A stretch of DNA of 14,146 bases. Origin: Neocallimastix lanati (nom. inval.) (lineage: Eukaryota; Neocallimastigomycota; Neocallimastigomycetes; Neocallimastigales; Neocallimastigaceae). The notes beneath the pieces were generated by a model. That model was not told where the DNA came from. It was given only the letters and a program-made list of their open reading frames with translations, and did no database searches. The stretch's first letter is position 1, and each line of letters begins with the position of its first letter. Location: NCBI GenBank assembly GCA_016946835.1, contig JACVTC010000635.1:1-14146 (forward strand). The letters run 5' to 3'. Both the position numbers and the translations under genes were made by a program. This document shows positions 1 through 6,666 of this stretch, piece after piece.

Positions 1-7
1 ATCATTT

Positions 8-82
8 AGAAATAAATAGTAAAATCTGAACAGAAATTGTTATGAAAGTTTACCTAAAAAAACTTAACCCTTCAAATAAATT
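8..82 (+). repeat. Flank repeat F, copy 1
   Basis: This block matches 12145-12221 almost base for base. Shared stretches are AAAATCTGAACAGAAATTGT, then AAGTTTACCTAAAA and CTTAACCCTTCAAATAAAT; the differences are a few substitutions and a longer A-run in copy 2. Each copy is followed by a minus-strand tRNA-Met copy, about 126 bp away here and about 675 bp away in copy 2. The pair therefore looks like a duplicated tRNA locus that was later split by the retroelement array. It encodes nothing visible. Bases 1-4 (atca) followed by ttta resemble the LTR end plus target duplication seen elsewhere in the window, but four bases cannot prove another element to the left. Confidence 0.8.
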
Positions 83-202
83 AACTTTTAAATTTTTACA
101 TTTAATTAACCAAAATTTTATTTAGAGATAAAATAGTCTTTTAATTAAATTATATATATTTTATAAAAAGAAAAAATAAAGACATTTAAGTGATATAAAG
201 TC

Positions 203-207
203 AAAAA
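203..207 (-). terminator. Pol III terminator of tRNA-Met copy 1
   Basis: Five consecutive T on the minus strand directly after the discriminator base of the tRNA, the standard eukaryotic Pol III stop signal. The same run occurs after the second tRNA copy at 12891-12895. Confidence 0.85.
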
Positions 208-280
208 TGCGAAGTGTGAGGTTCGAACTCACGACCTTAAGATTATGAGACTTACGCGCTGCCGACTGCGCCAACTTCGC
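208..280 (-). tRNA. tRNA-Met (CAT), elongator type
   Basis: Read on the minus strand this is a complete 72-nt cloverleaf plus discriminator A (position 208). The acceptor pairs GCGAAGT with ACTTCGC, the D arm is GCGC/GCGC, the T arm is GTGAG-TTCGAAC-CTCAC, and the variable loop is AGGTC. The anticodon loop CTCATAA gives anticodon CAT. The anticodon stem TAAGT/TCTTA has the T31-T39 pair usual in eukaryotic elongator tRNA-Met. Box A (TGGCGCAGTCGG) and box B (GTTCGAAC) are intact. A run of five T on the minus strand (203-207) follows directly as the Pol III terminator. There is no intron. The initiator form is unlikely because the T loop has TTCGAAC. Its upstream side, to the right in the window, is where the retroelement array begins, 15 bp from the mature 5' end. 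Confidence 0.95.
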
Positions 281-290
281 TTTCTTGGGT

Positions 291-294
291 TTGA
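291..294. repeat. TTGA target duplication 1 (tRNA side of element A)
   Basis: TTGA lies 11-14 bp upstream of the mature 5' end of tRNA-Met and directly before the first LTR base (295). The same four bases occur at every other junction in the array (3191, 3853, 4877, 5881, 12141), so this is the original target or its regenerated copy. Confidence 0.85.
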
Positions 295-760
295 TGATAC
301 GTGACCACTATAAAAATGGTATTTAGGTAGATTCTTTAGGTTAAAGAAATACTTAAATATTATTGGTCAATAATAATTTTATAATAATATATATAATTTT
401 AGAATAATAATTGTTAAACGGAGAATTCTTTTATTTATAAGTATATACTTATGATAAATTAATTCACATAAATAGCTATTTTTATATTTTATTTTAGTAT
501 AGTTAAAAAGAGATATTATATATATTTGAGATAATTAATTATAATATTTATATAAGAGAGTAATAATAATAATTTATGTAATAATTAATAATTAATAATA
601 AATAAAGAGAACATTAAAAAGATATATTTATTACTTTATTTTGTATTATTGTATGTGTTATTTCTAATTAATATTAGAATATATTATTTTGTCATAATTC
701 CTTATTGTCATTGCCCATAAATAAATATTAATTTAGATACATAAATAAAATATCGTATCA
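295..760 (+). repeat. 5' LTR of element A
   Basis: 466 bp, starting TGATACG and ending CGTATCA, a 7-bp terminal inverted repeat with the usual TG...CA ends. I find no difference from 2725-3190 by eye. A TATA-like TATAAAAA sits at 309-316, unusually close to the LTR start, and several AATAAA hexamers follow, so U3/R/U5 limits cannot be set with confidence. The last 70 bp contain a GC-richer ATTCC...GCCCA stretch that recurs at the same place in solo LTR B. Confidence 0.92.
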
Positions 761-764
761 AATT

Positions 765-782
765 TGGTGGAGAATCCGGGCG
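765..782 (+). promoter_or_regulatory. Primer binding site of element A
   Basis: Four bases after the LTR, TGGTGGAGAATCCGGGCG starts with the TGG expected to pair with a tRNA CCA end. Its complement, CGCCCGGATTCTCCACCA, can be divided into a T-stem strand (CCCGG), an acceptor strand (ATTCTCC), discriminator A and CCA. I cannot name the tRNA species; it is not the tRNA-Met in this window. Confidence 0.6.
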
Positions 783-996
783 TGACAATAGCAAAATAAT
801 ATGAAAATAATATTAATAAAATAATACATCTACATAATAAATATATAATAAATATTATTTAGTATATATATAAAAAGAATTTAATTAGTTTAAATTAGTT
901 ATTAATAATTATAATAGTAATAGTTATAATAATATTAAATTGAATTAGAAAATTGTAATAAAAAATATATATAAAGAATAAATAAAATTTTTAAAG
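783..996 (+). other. Element A leader, AT-rich, no feature seen
   Basis: About 210 bp of nearly pure A/T between the PBS and the gag start. It would be the 5' untranslated RNA. I see no ORF, stable hairpin or recognisable packaging signal. Confidence 0.5.
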
Positions 997-1567
997 ATGA
1001 ATGTTTTTAAGATATTAAGTACGTTACCATTATTAGAAAATTATAATAATGATATCAATGAATGGATAGAAGAATTAACCGAGTCATTTGAATTATGGGA
1101 TATAAAAGAACAAGAAAGAAGATTTATTTTATGTAAAGAATGTGTAAATAAAGAAATTAGGTATGTTCTTGATGAATTAAAGGAAAAAAATAATCAGGTC
1201 CTAGCTTAAAAGAAATAAAAATAGCCTTAGAAGAATATCTAGAAATAACATCAAGTGTAAAATATTGGAACTTAATTAATTTAAAATTAATTCAAATGAA
1301 TCAATTAGTAATTTTAATTATAAATACTTAAGAAAATATAATGATATTGATAGTAATATAAAGAAATTAATTACTGTTAATAATTATGTTAATTCAATCA
1401 GGTCCAGAATATATCCTTGTTTAAGAATATTAGAAGAAGAAATCGAAGATATAAAAGAAGCTATCAAATATGCAGAAAAGTTGAAAGAATTGAAAGAAAC
1501 TTAAATTTAAATTTAAATAATATTTATAAGAATAATAATCAAAAATGGAAATAATAATAATTTCAAA

Positions 1568-2023
1568 ATGAATAAATTAAATAGTAATATAAACAATAAG
1601 AATAATAAAATTATGTGCTTTAGATGCTATGAGTTAGGTCATAAAGCTGTTAATTGTAGACACACATTTAAAGAATTAGCGGAATTAGAAAGAACTGGAA
1701 TTTTGGAAATAAATAAAAGAAGAAATTTTATACCTGGAAACCATAATAATTATAATTATAAATTTAATTCATATGATAGAAATAAAAACTATATTAATTA
1801 TTATCGTAGAAATTATAATTTAAATAGTAATATTGCTGAAAATCATCATAACATGATTAGTTTTGGTAAAAAGCATAATGGAAATAGAGAAATTTATAGG
1901 AATAATTATAATTTAAATAATAATTTTGGTAATAATAATTATAATAATTTAAATAATTATCTAAATAAAAGTAATTATGATTTAAATAAAAATTTGGTAC
2001 CAATAACAATAACAGTAGTTTAA
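1568..2023 (+). CDS. Zinc-knuckle (nucleocapsid-like) fragment of the element A gag
   Basis: This is the longest open piece of the broken gag, 151 codons from an ATG at 1568. It has one CCHC knuckle, CFRCYELGHKAVNC, and the conserved TFKELAELE motif. The rest is rich in Asn, Tyr, Arg and Lys, a composition that fits RNA binding but also fits AT drift. It might be translated alone as a small nucleocapsid-like protein. I think it more likely a remnant, because upstream gag pieces are frameshifted relative to it and a second frame break occurs near 1990. Confidence 0.4.
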   Translation: MNKLNSNINNKNNKIMCFRCYELGHKAVNCRHTFKELAELERTGILEINKRRNFIPGNHNNYNYKFNSYDRNKNYINYYRRNYNLNSNIAENHHNMISFGKKHNGNREIYRNNYNLNNNFGNNNYNNLNNYLNKSNYDLNKNLVPITITVV

Positions 2024-2031
2024 ATGAGAAT

Positions 2032-2442
2032 ATGAATACAAAAAAAAATAGAATATACAATAATCATGGTATAAATTATAATATGCAAGGAAATAAAGAT
2101 GTAAATATTGGAAATGAAATTAATTTCAACAATAATTTAAATAATAATTGTGTAGAAAATACGTTTAATTCAAATATAGATATTACTCAAGATAATATAA
2201 TTGGAAATAATATAAATAAAAACAATAATGGATATAGTAGAAACATAAATTCAGTAGGAAATAATAGTGGTTTTACTAATAACAATACTAATAACAATGA
2301 TAATTATACAAATAACGAAAATAAAAATGTTAATAATATTAACGAAATGAATTATAATAAAAACAATAATAACAATAACAATAACAATAACAATAATAAT
2401 AATAAAAATAATAATAATAGAAATAAAAAAAAAAAAAAATAA
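2032..2442 (+). CDS. Asn-rich low-complexity ORF, tail of the element A gag
   Basis: 136 codons from an ATG at 2032; the same frame is open back to 1993 with no start. More than half the residues are Asn, encoded by AAT/AAC runs, with a pure poly-Asn segment near 2360-2400 and a Lys tail. The protein shows no domain. It probably began as an expansion of AAT/AAC repeats downstream of the zinc knuckle, in the part of the element where pol was lost. Whether it is translated is unknown. Confidence 0.3.
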   Translation: MNTKKNRIYNNHGINYNMQGNKDVNIGNEINFNNNLNNNCVENTFNSNIDITQDNIIGNNINKNNNGYSRNINSVGNNSGFTNNNTNNNDNYTNNENKNVNNINEMNYNKNNNNNNNNNNNNNNKNNNNRNKKKKK

Positions 2443-2578
2443 ATAAATAATTTAATTATGATGAAGTATTAATAAATAAATAATTATATATATATAACAA
2501 TAATTTAAATTAAATTAATTCGAAATTTCAAGATTTCGAATTTCAAAAATTATAATAATCATTAATTCAAAAATTTAA

Positions 2579-2620
<42 letters not shown>

Positions 2621-2684
2621 CCAATAATTAAATTTTAATAAACAAAAAAAAAAAAAAAAAAAAAAATTTATTATATTGTTATTG
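2443..2684 (+). repeat. Element A spacer: A-runs and a perfect inverted repeat
   Basis: Non-coding A/T DNA in the position pol occupies in element D. It has A-runs of about 26 (2586-2611) and 23 (2644-2666) bases. It also has a perfect inverted repeat, ATTCGAAAT at 2518-2526 and ATTTCGAAT at 2533-2541, with a 6-base loop. A-runs this long could be remnants of template switching on polyadenylated RNA or plain slippage. The sequence does not decide. Confidence 0.6.
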
Positions 2685-2719
2685 AGACTTCAGGGGACGA
2701 AGTCTAATTTAAGTGGGGG
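2685..2719 (+). promoter_or_regulatory. Pre-PPT hairpin and polypurine tract of element A
   Basis: AGACTTC (2685-2691) and GAAGTCT (2699-2705) form a 7-bp stem with a 7-base AGGGGAC loop. The G-rich tract AAGTGGGGG (2711-2719) follows, five bases before the 3' LTR, and should prime plus-strand DNA synthesis. Element D has the same hairpin with a one-base-shorter loop in the same place, where it encodes the end of Pol. In A it is the only visible remnant of the pol 3' end. Confidence 0.75.
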
Positions 2720-2724
2720 CGTCT

Positions 2725-3190
2725 TGATACGTGACCACTATAAAAATGGTATTTAGGTAGATTCTTTAGGTTAAAGAAATACTTAAATATTATTGGTCAA
2801 TAATAATTTTATAATAATATATATAATTTTAGAATAATAATTGTTAAACGGAGAATTCTTTTATTTATAAGTATATACTTATGATAAATTAATTCACATA
2901 AATAGCTATTTTTATATTTTATTTTAGTATAGTTAAAAAGAGATATTATATATATTTGAGATAATTAATTATAATATTTATATAAGAGAGTAATAATAAT
3001 AATTTATGTAATAATTAATAATTAATAATAAATAAAGAGAACATTAAAAAGATATATTTATTACTTTATTTTGTATTATTGTATGTGTTATTTCTAATTA
3101 ATATTAGAATATATTATTTTGTCATAATTCCTTATTGTCATTGCCCATAAATAAATATTAATTTAGATACATAAATAAAATATCGTATCA
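2725..3190 (+). repeat. 3' LTR of element A
   Basis: 466 bp, apparently identical to 295-760, with the same TGATACG/CGTATCA ends. It would supply the polyadenylation site; AATAAA hexamers are present but the cleavage site cannot be placed. It is followed by TTGA and then directly by the next LTR. Confidence 0.92.
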
Positions 3191-3194
3191 TTGA
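3191..3194. repeat. TTGA junction 2 (A/B)
   Basis: Four bases between the CGTATCA end of A and the TGATAC start of B. With the LTR ends it forms the inverted repeat GTATCA-TTGA-TGATAC. Confidence 0.85.
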
Positions 3195-3852
3195 TGATAC
3201 AATATGAAAAGAAAAATAATGATATTTTAAAATTATTATTAAATTATATTAATTATATAAAGTTTGTAAAATATATATTATTATAAAATTAATTATATAA
3301 AAATGATGAATTATTTTAATTATAAATCATATAAAATAATATTATTATAGTATAAAATTTAATTATTATAATATAAACTTTTATATTAATGTTTATATAA
3401 AATATAACAATTATGATTTAATATAGAGATAATAATTATAAAAAAAAAATATATAAAAATATTATAAAAAAAATGTTTTTGTAGAAAAAAAAAAAAAATT
3501 ATTGATATATGTTAATTAGTAATAGTTGATTTAATATAAGAAAAATGTTTTAATTAGTTAAGATAGTAGTTTAGTTATTAGTTTTAATAAAATTAGTTGT
3601 TTAAGTAATTAATTGTAGAATATTATAATTAAATTATAATTATTAATAGTTAATTAATATGATAAAAATAAAAATAAAATAAAATAAAATAAAATAAAAA
3701 TAAAATATTACAAAACAAATATCCTAAAATAAAAATTTTAAATAATTAAATAAAATAATTAATATTATTATTAGAATATATAATTTAGTACAATTCCCCA
3801 GTGTAGCGCCCAAAACTATTGTAAATACGAATATTTAAAATATATCGTATCA
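3195..3852 (+). mobile_element. Solo LTR B, related to the element A LTR
   Basis: 658 bp starting TGATAC and ending CGTATCA, flanked by TTGA on both sides, with no PBS, gag or PPT. The best reading is a solo LTR left by LTR-LTR recombination. The last 65 bp (ACAATTCC...GCGCCCAA...ATATCGTATCA) resemble the corresponding end of the A LTR, which supports the same family group and orientation; the rest has diverged. A short AAAAT pentamer repeat lies near 3672-3700. No second copy is in the window. Confidence 0.8.
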
Positions 3853-3856
3853 TTGA
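3853..3856. repeat. TTGA junction 3 (B/C1)
   Basis: Four bases between the end of B and the start of C1, the same target duplication as at the other five junctions. Confidence 0.85.
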
Positions 3857-4876
3857 CGGTAAAGAATGAATTAATAACCTTTATTTTATTATTAATAATT
3901 CTTTACTAAATTGTACTTTCCTATATTCTTCATAACCTAAACCTCATTGTAAATTTAATTTATTTTGATATAAATTAATTTTAATTTGTAAATAATGTAA
4001 ATAAATTTTAATTAATCACTTTATTGTTATATTATTAAATATATGTATATATTAAAATACAATTGTAAATATTAAAATTATACTTTTAAGATACTAAATT
4101 ATTAAAAATATTAATTAAATATTATTATAAAAATTATTATAAAATTATTAAAATTATTAATTAAATATTATTCTAAAAATTATTATAAATTATTAATATT
4201 ATAAAATTATTAAAATTATTAAATATTATTATAAAAATTTATATATTATAACTATTAAATATTATTATAAAATTATTAAGATTATTAATTAAATTTATTA
4301 TTAAAAATTATTATTAAAAATTTTACTTATTATAAAAATTATTATTTAAATATTATCAAATTTATTAATTAAATATTATAAAAATTTTATTTTATTTTGA
4401 AAATAATTACAAGTATTATTTAAAATAATTAAAGATTATTAAATTTATTATATTAATCTTTAAAAACAATTTATTTAACTTAAAAATATCAAAGAAAATA
4501 GTAAAAACTATTTTCTATATATTTATTTTATAATTATTTTTAATTAAATTATATTTGAATATTATATTATTATATTTATAAAAATTAAAACAAAAATGAA
4601 TTATTGATATAAAATTAATTCAATAATTCTATAAAATTACTTAAATTATAAACAATTAATTATACTTTAAATTTATAAAAAAATATAAATATTGTAACAA
4701 TTTCTTAAAAAAAATTAAATATGTGTACTTTAAATATAAAGTTTTATATTAATAAAAAAAAATATAAATAACTTTTAATAAAGAAATAATTTTTTTTTAT
4801 TTAAAATCAAAGCAGGGTAATACCCGTCCCCCCCTGCTTGATTTTAAATATCTAAGTGTCAACCCCGAGTCTACCA
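3857..4876 (+). mobile_element. Solo LTR C1
   Basis: 1,020 bp, nearly identical to 4881-5880. Ends are (C/T)GGTAAAG...GTCTACCA; the first base is C here and T in C2, so one copy has mutated. No PBS, ORF or PPT is present and both sides carry TTGA, so it reads as a solo LTR of a family distinct from A/B and D. Most of it is A/T only. The exception is a GC-rich hairpin near the right end (4799-4849) followed by AACCCCGAGTCTACCA. The LTR orientation is not certain, because no internal region is present to fix it. Confidence 0.75.
4799..4849 (+). repeat. Long hairpin with C-run loop in LTR C1
   Basis: ATTTAAAATCAAAGCAGGG pairs with CCCTGCTTGATTTTAAAT, an 18-bp stem with one bulged base. The loop is GC-rich (TAATACCCGTCCCC) in otherwise almost pure A/T DNA, and inside it GGGTAATACCC can form a smaller competing hairpin. 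It lies about 30 bp from the LTR end and could act in RNA 3' end formation or packaging; both are guesses. The copy in C2 keeps the outer stem. Confidence 0.7.
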
Positions 4877-4880
4877 TTGA
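4877..4880. repeat. TTGA junction 4 (C1/C2)
   Basis: Exactly TTGA separates the two C LTRs. A joined two-LTR circle would not leave a target duplication between them, so two separate insertions are more likely. Confidence 0.85.
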
Positions 4881-5880
4881 TGGTAAAGAATGAATTAATA
4901 ATCTTTATTTTATTATTAATAATTCTTTACTAAATTGTACTTTCCTATATTCTTCATAACCTAAACCTCATTGTAAATTTAATTTATTTTGATATAAATT
5001 AATTTACACTTGTAAATAATGTAAATAAATTTTAATTAATTACTTTATTGTTATATTATTAAATATATGTATATTAAAATACAATTGTAAATATTAAAAT
5101 TATACTTTTAAGATACTAAACTATTAAAACTATTAATTAAATATTATTATAAAAATTATTATAAAATTATTAAAATTATTAATTAAATATTATTCTAAAA
5201 ATTATTATAAATTATTAATATTATAAAATTATTAAAATTATTAAATATTATTATAAAAATTTATATATTATAACTATTAAATATTATTATAAAATTATTA
5301 AGATTATTAATTAAATTTATTATTAAAAATTATTATTAAAAATTTTTACTTATTATAAAAATTATTATTTAATTATAAAAATTTTATTTTATTTTGAAAA
5401 TAATTACAAGTATTATTTAAAATAATTAAAGATTATTAAATTTATTATATTAATCTTTAAAAACAATTTATTTAACTTAAAAATATCAAAGAAAATAGTA
5501 AAAACTATTTTCTATATATTTATTTTATAATTATTTTTAATTAAATTATATTTGAATATTATATTATTATATTTATAAAAATTAAAACAAAAATGAATTA
5601 TTGATATAAAATTAATTCAATAATTCTATAAAATTATTTAAATTATAAACAATTAATTATACTTTAAATTTATAAAAAAATATAAATATTGTAACAATTT
5701 CTTAAAAATTAAATATGTGTACTTTAAATAAAAAGTTTTATATTAATAAAAAAAAAAATAAATAAATAACTTTTAAAAAAAGAATTTTTTTTTTTTTTTT
5801 TTATTTAAAATCAAAGCAGGGTAATAACCGTCCCCCCCTGCTTGATTTTAAATATCTAAGTGTCAACCCCGAGTCTACCA
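4881..5880 (+). mobile_element. Solo LTR C2
   Basis: 1,000 bp, a second copy of C1 with TGGTAAAG...GTCTACCA ends, a 5-bp terminal inverted repeat. Against C1 it shows scattered substitutions, a deletion of roughly 25 bp near 5370, T- and A-run length changes, and TAATAACC in place of TAATACCC in the hairpin loop. The two are therefore not products of a single insertion event, whose LTRs would start identical. No coding content. Confidence 0.75.
5803..5853 (+). repeat. Long hairpin with C-run loop in LTR C2
   Basis: Same 18-bp stem with one bulge as in C1 and the same C7 run. The inner GGGTAATACCC of C1 is changed to GGGTAATAACC, weakening the small inner hairpin while the outer stem is intact. 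Confidence 0.7.
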
Positions 5881-5884
5881 TTGA
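5881..5884. repeat. TTGA junction 5 (C2/D)
   Basis: Left target duplication of element D; the right one is at 12141-12144. Confidence 0.9.
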
Positions 5885-6524
5885 TGATACGGAACTAACT
5901 AATAATTCGTATTATACTATTGGAAATTATAATTAAGTTTAATAACTTTATGTATTAAATATTTTAAACTATTTTTATAATTCCAAAATTTTATTCTTAA
6001 TTTAAAATAATTATATAAATTATCAAATTAAATTGATTAATGACTAATTATTAAAAAATCATTATTTAATTAAATTGATTAATGACTAATTATTAAATAA
6101 TTATTATCTTATATTAATTAAATTGTTTTATTATTATATTTAATTATTATTAATATTAAATTGTTTCAAGAATTATATTATCAAAAATATTACCAATAAT
6201 TTTATTGTTAAATTTTTTAATTTTATCATTAATAATATTTGTCATTAAAGATAATATTAATTATATTAGTATTAATATTTTTATTATTAAAATAACTCTT
6301 AAAAAATATTATTTATAATCACATGTAATAATTATACTAATAAGAATTAAAATAATTTAAATTATTATAAAAATTCATGTAGTAAAAAAGTATAAAAGAA
6401 AAAGAAAATACTTAATAAAAAATCAGGTGTTAAAAAAATAAAAAAAACGGAAAGTGAAATTAAATTATTAACTAATATATTATTTTCATTTTTTTTTTTT
6501 GAAGTTTATTGTGTACCTGCACCA
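5885..6524 (+). repeat. 5' LTR of element D
   Basis: 640 bp, TGATACGG...CTGCACCA. A canonical TATAAAAG at 6391-6398 marks the likely promoter, putting transcription start near 6420-6430 and leaving about 100 bp for R and U5; an AATAAA lies at 6414-6419. Upstream, a 28-bp direct repeat (6028-6055 and 6070-6097) contains TGACTAA twice and could be a regulatory duplication. Confidence 0.95.
6391..6398 (+). promoter_or_regulatory. Likely TATA box of the element D LTR
   Basis: TATAAAAG in an otherwise AT-only context, about 130 bp before the LTR end, where a Pol II start would give a short R-U5. Repeated at 12009-12016 in the 3' LTR. In DNA this AT-rich, a TATA match alone is weak; its position and G-ending form support it. 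Confidence 0.5.
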
Positions 6525-6527
6525 AAT

Positions 6528-6545
6528 TGGCGAGCTATGCAGGAC
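6528..6545 (+). promoter_or_regulatory. Primer binding site of element D (tRNA-Ser type)
   Basis: TGGCGAGCTATGCAGGAC begins three bases after the LTR. Its complement, GTCCTGCATAGCTCGCCA, has the layout of a tRNA-Ser 3' end: T-stem CCTGC, a seven-base acceptor strand, discriminator G, then CCA. Match length is 18 nt, so pairing would end just before tRNA position 58, where 1-methyl-A often limits reverse transcription. The host tRNA itself is not in the window, so the assignment is inference. Confidence 0.65.
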
Positions 6546-6666
6546 ACAAAGAAAATAATATGAAAAATTAATAATTTAAATGAATATTAAGAAATTTTAA
6601 TTATAAAAAGAAAAAAATTAATTCTATATTAAAAATAATATAATAAAATAAATTAAATTGCCAAGA

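Larger units (their letters stand above)
997..2442 (+). pseudogene. gag: Broken, Asn-rich gag of element A
   Basis: Pieces of one gag homologous to that of element D lie in three frames. 997-1209 gives the N-terminus (KIL...LPLLE, W, EC at the same spacing). The match continues one frame back from about 1194 (PS-LKEIKIALEEYLEIT, against PS-MKKIKEALEEALEIT in D), then in the third frame at 1289-1501 (ESISNFNYKYLRKYN against ESIKNFNWRYKKLYN). Stops follow at 1502-1504. A further open stretch from 1568 holds a CX2CX4HX4C knuckle (C17, C20, H25, C30) followed by TFKELAELE, which is nearly identical in D. That frame stops at 2021-2023, but the +2 frame (-1) opens at 1993 and runs Asn-rich to 2442, ending in a poly-Asn/Lys stretch. 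At least three frame breaks and in-frame stops mean no full Gag is made, unless the host tolerates shifts. The Asn-rich tail has no counterpart in D Gag. Confidence 0.8.
295..3190 (+). mobile_element. Element A: non-autonomous gag-only LTR retrotransposon
   Basis: This 2,896-bp unit is bounded by two 466-bp LTRs (295-760 and 2725-3190) that look identical and is flanked by TTGA on both sides. LTR ends are TGATACG...CGTATCA. Inside are a PBS-like sequence, a damaged gag with a zinc knuckle, a long Asn-rich region, two long A-runs, and a hairpin plus purine tract just before the 3' LTR. Protease, RT, RNase H and integrase are all absent. The order LTR-PBS-gag-PPT-LTR and the homology of gag to that of element D make it a Ty3/gypsy derivative that has lost pol. 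Identical LTRs point to recent mobilisation by enzymes supplied in trans. Confidence 0.9.

Noticed and set aside
765-782. Priming of element A by the tRNA-Met in this window
   Set aside because: A tRNA-Met primer site would start TGGTGCGAAGT; the element has TGGTGGAGAAT.
1857-2060. Minus-strand ORF opposite the Asn-rich gag tail
   Set aside because: It is the complement of AAT/TTA-rich codons, giving a Leu/Tyr/Asn/Phe string without start context or domain; a shadow of the plus-strand frame.
3857-5880. C1 and C2 as the two LTRs of one element
   Set aside because: Nothing but TTGA lies between them, with no PBS or PPT, and they differ by several indels and substitutions, so they did not arise as one identical pair.
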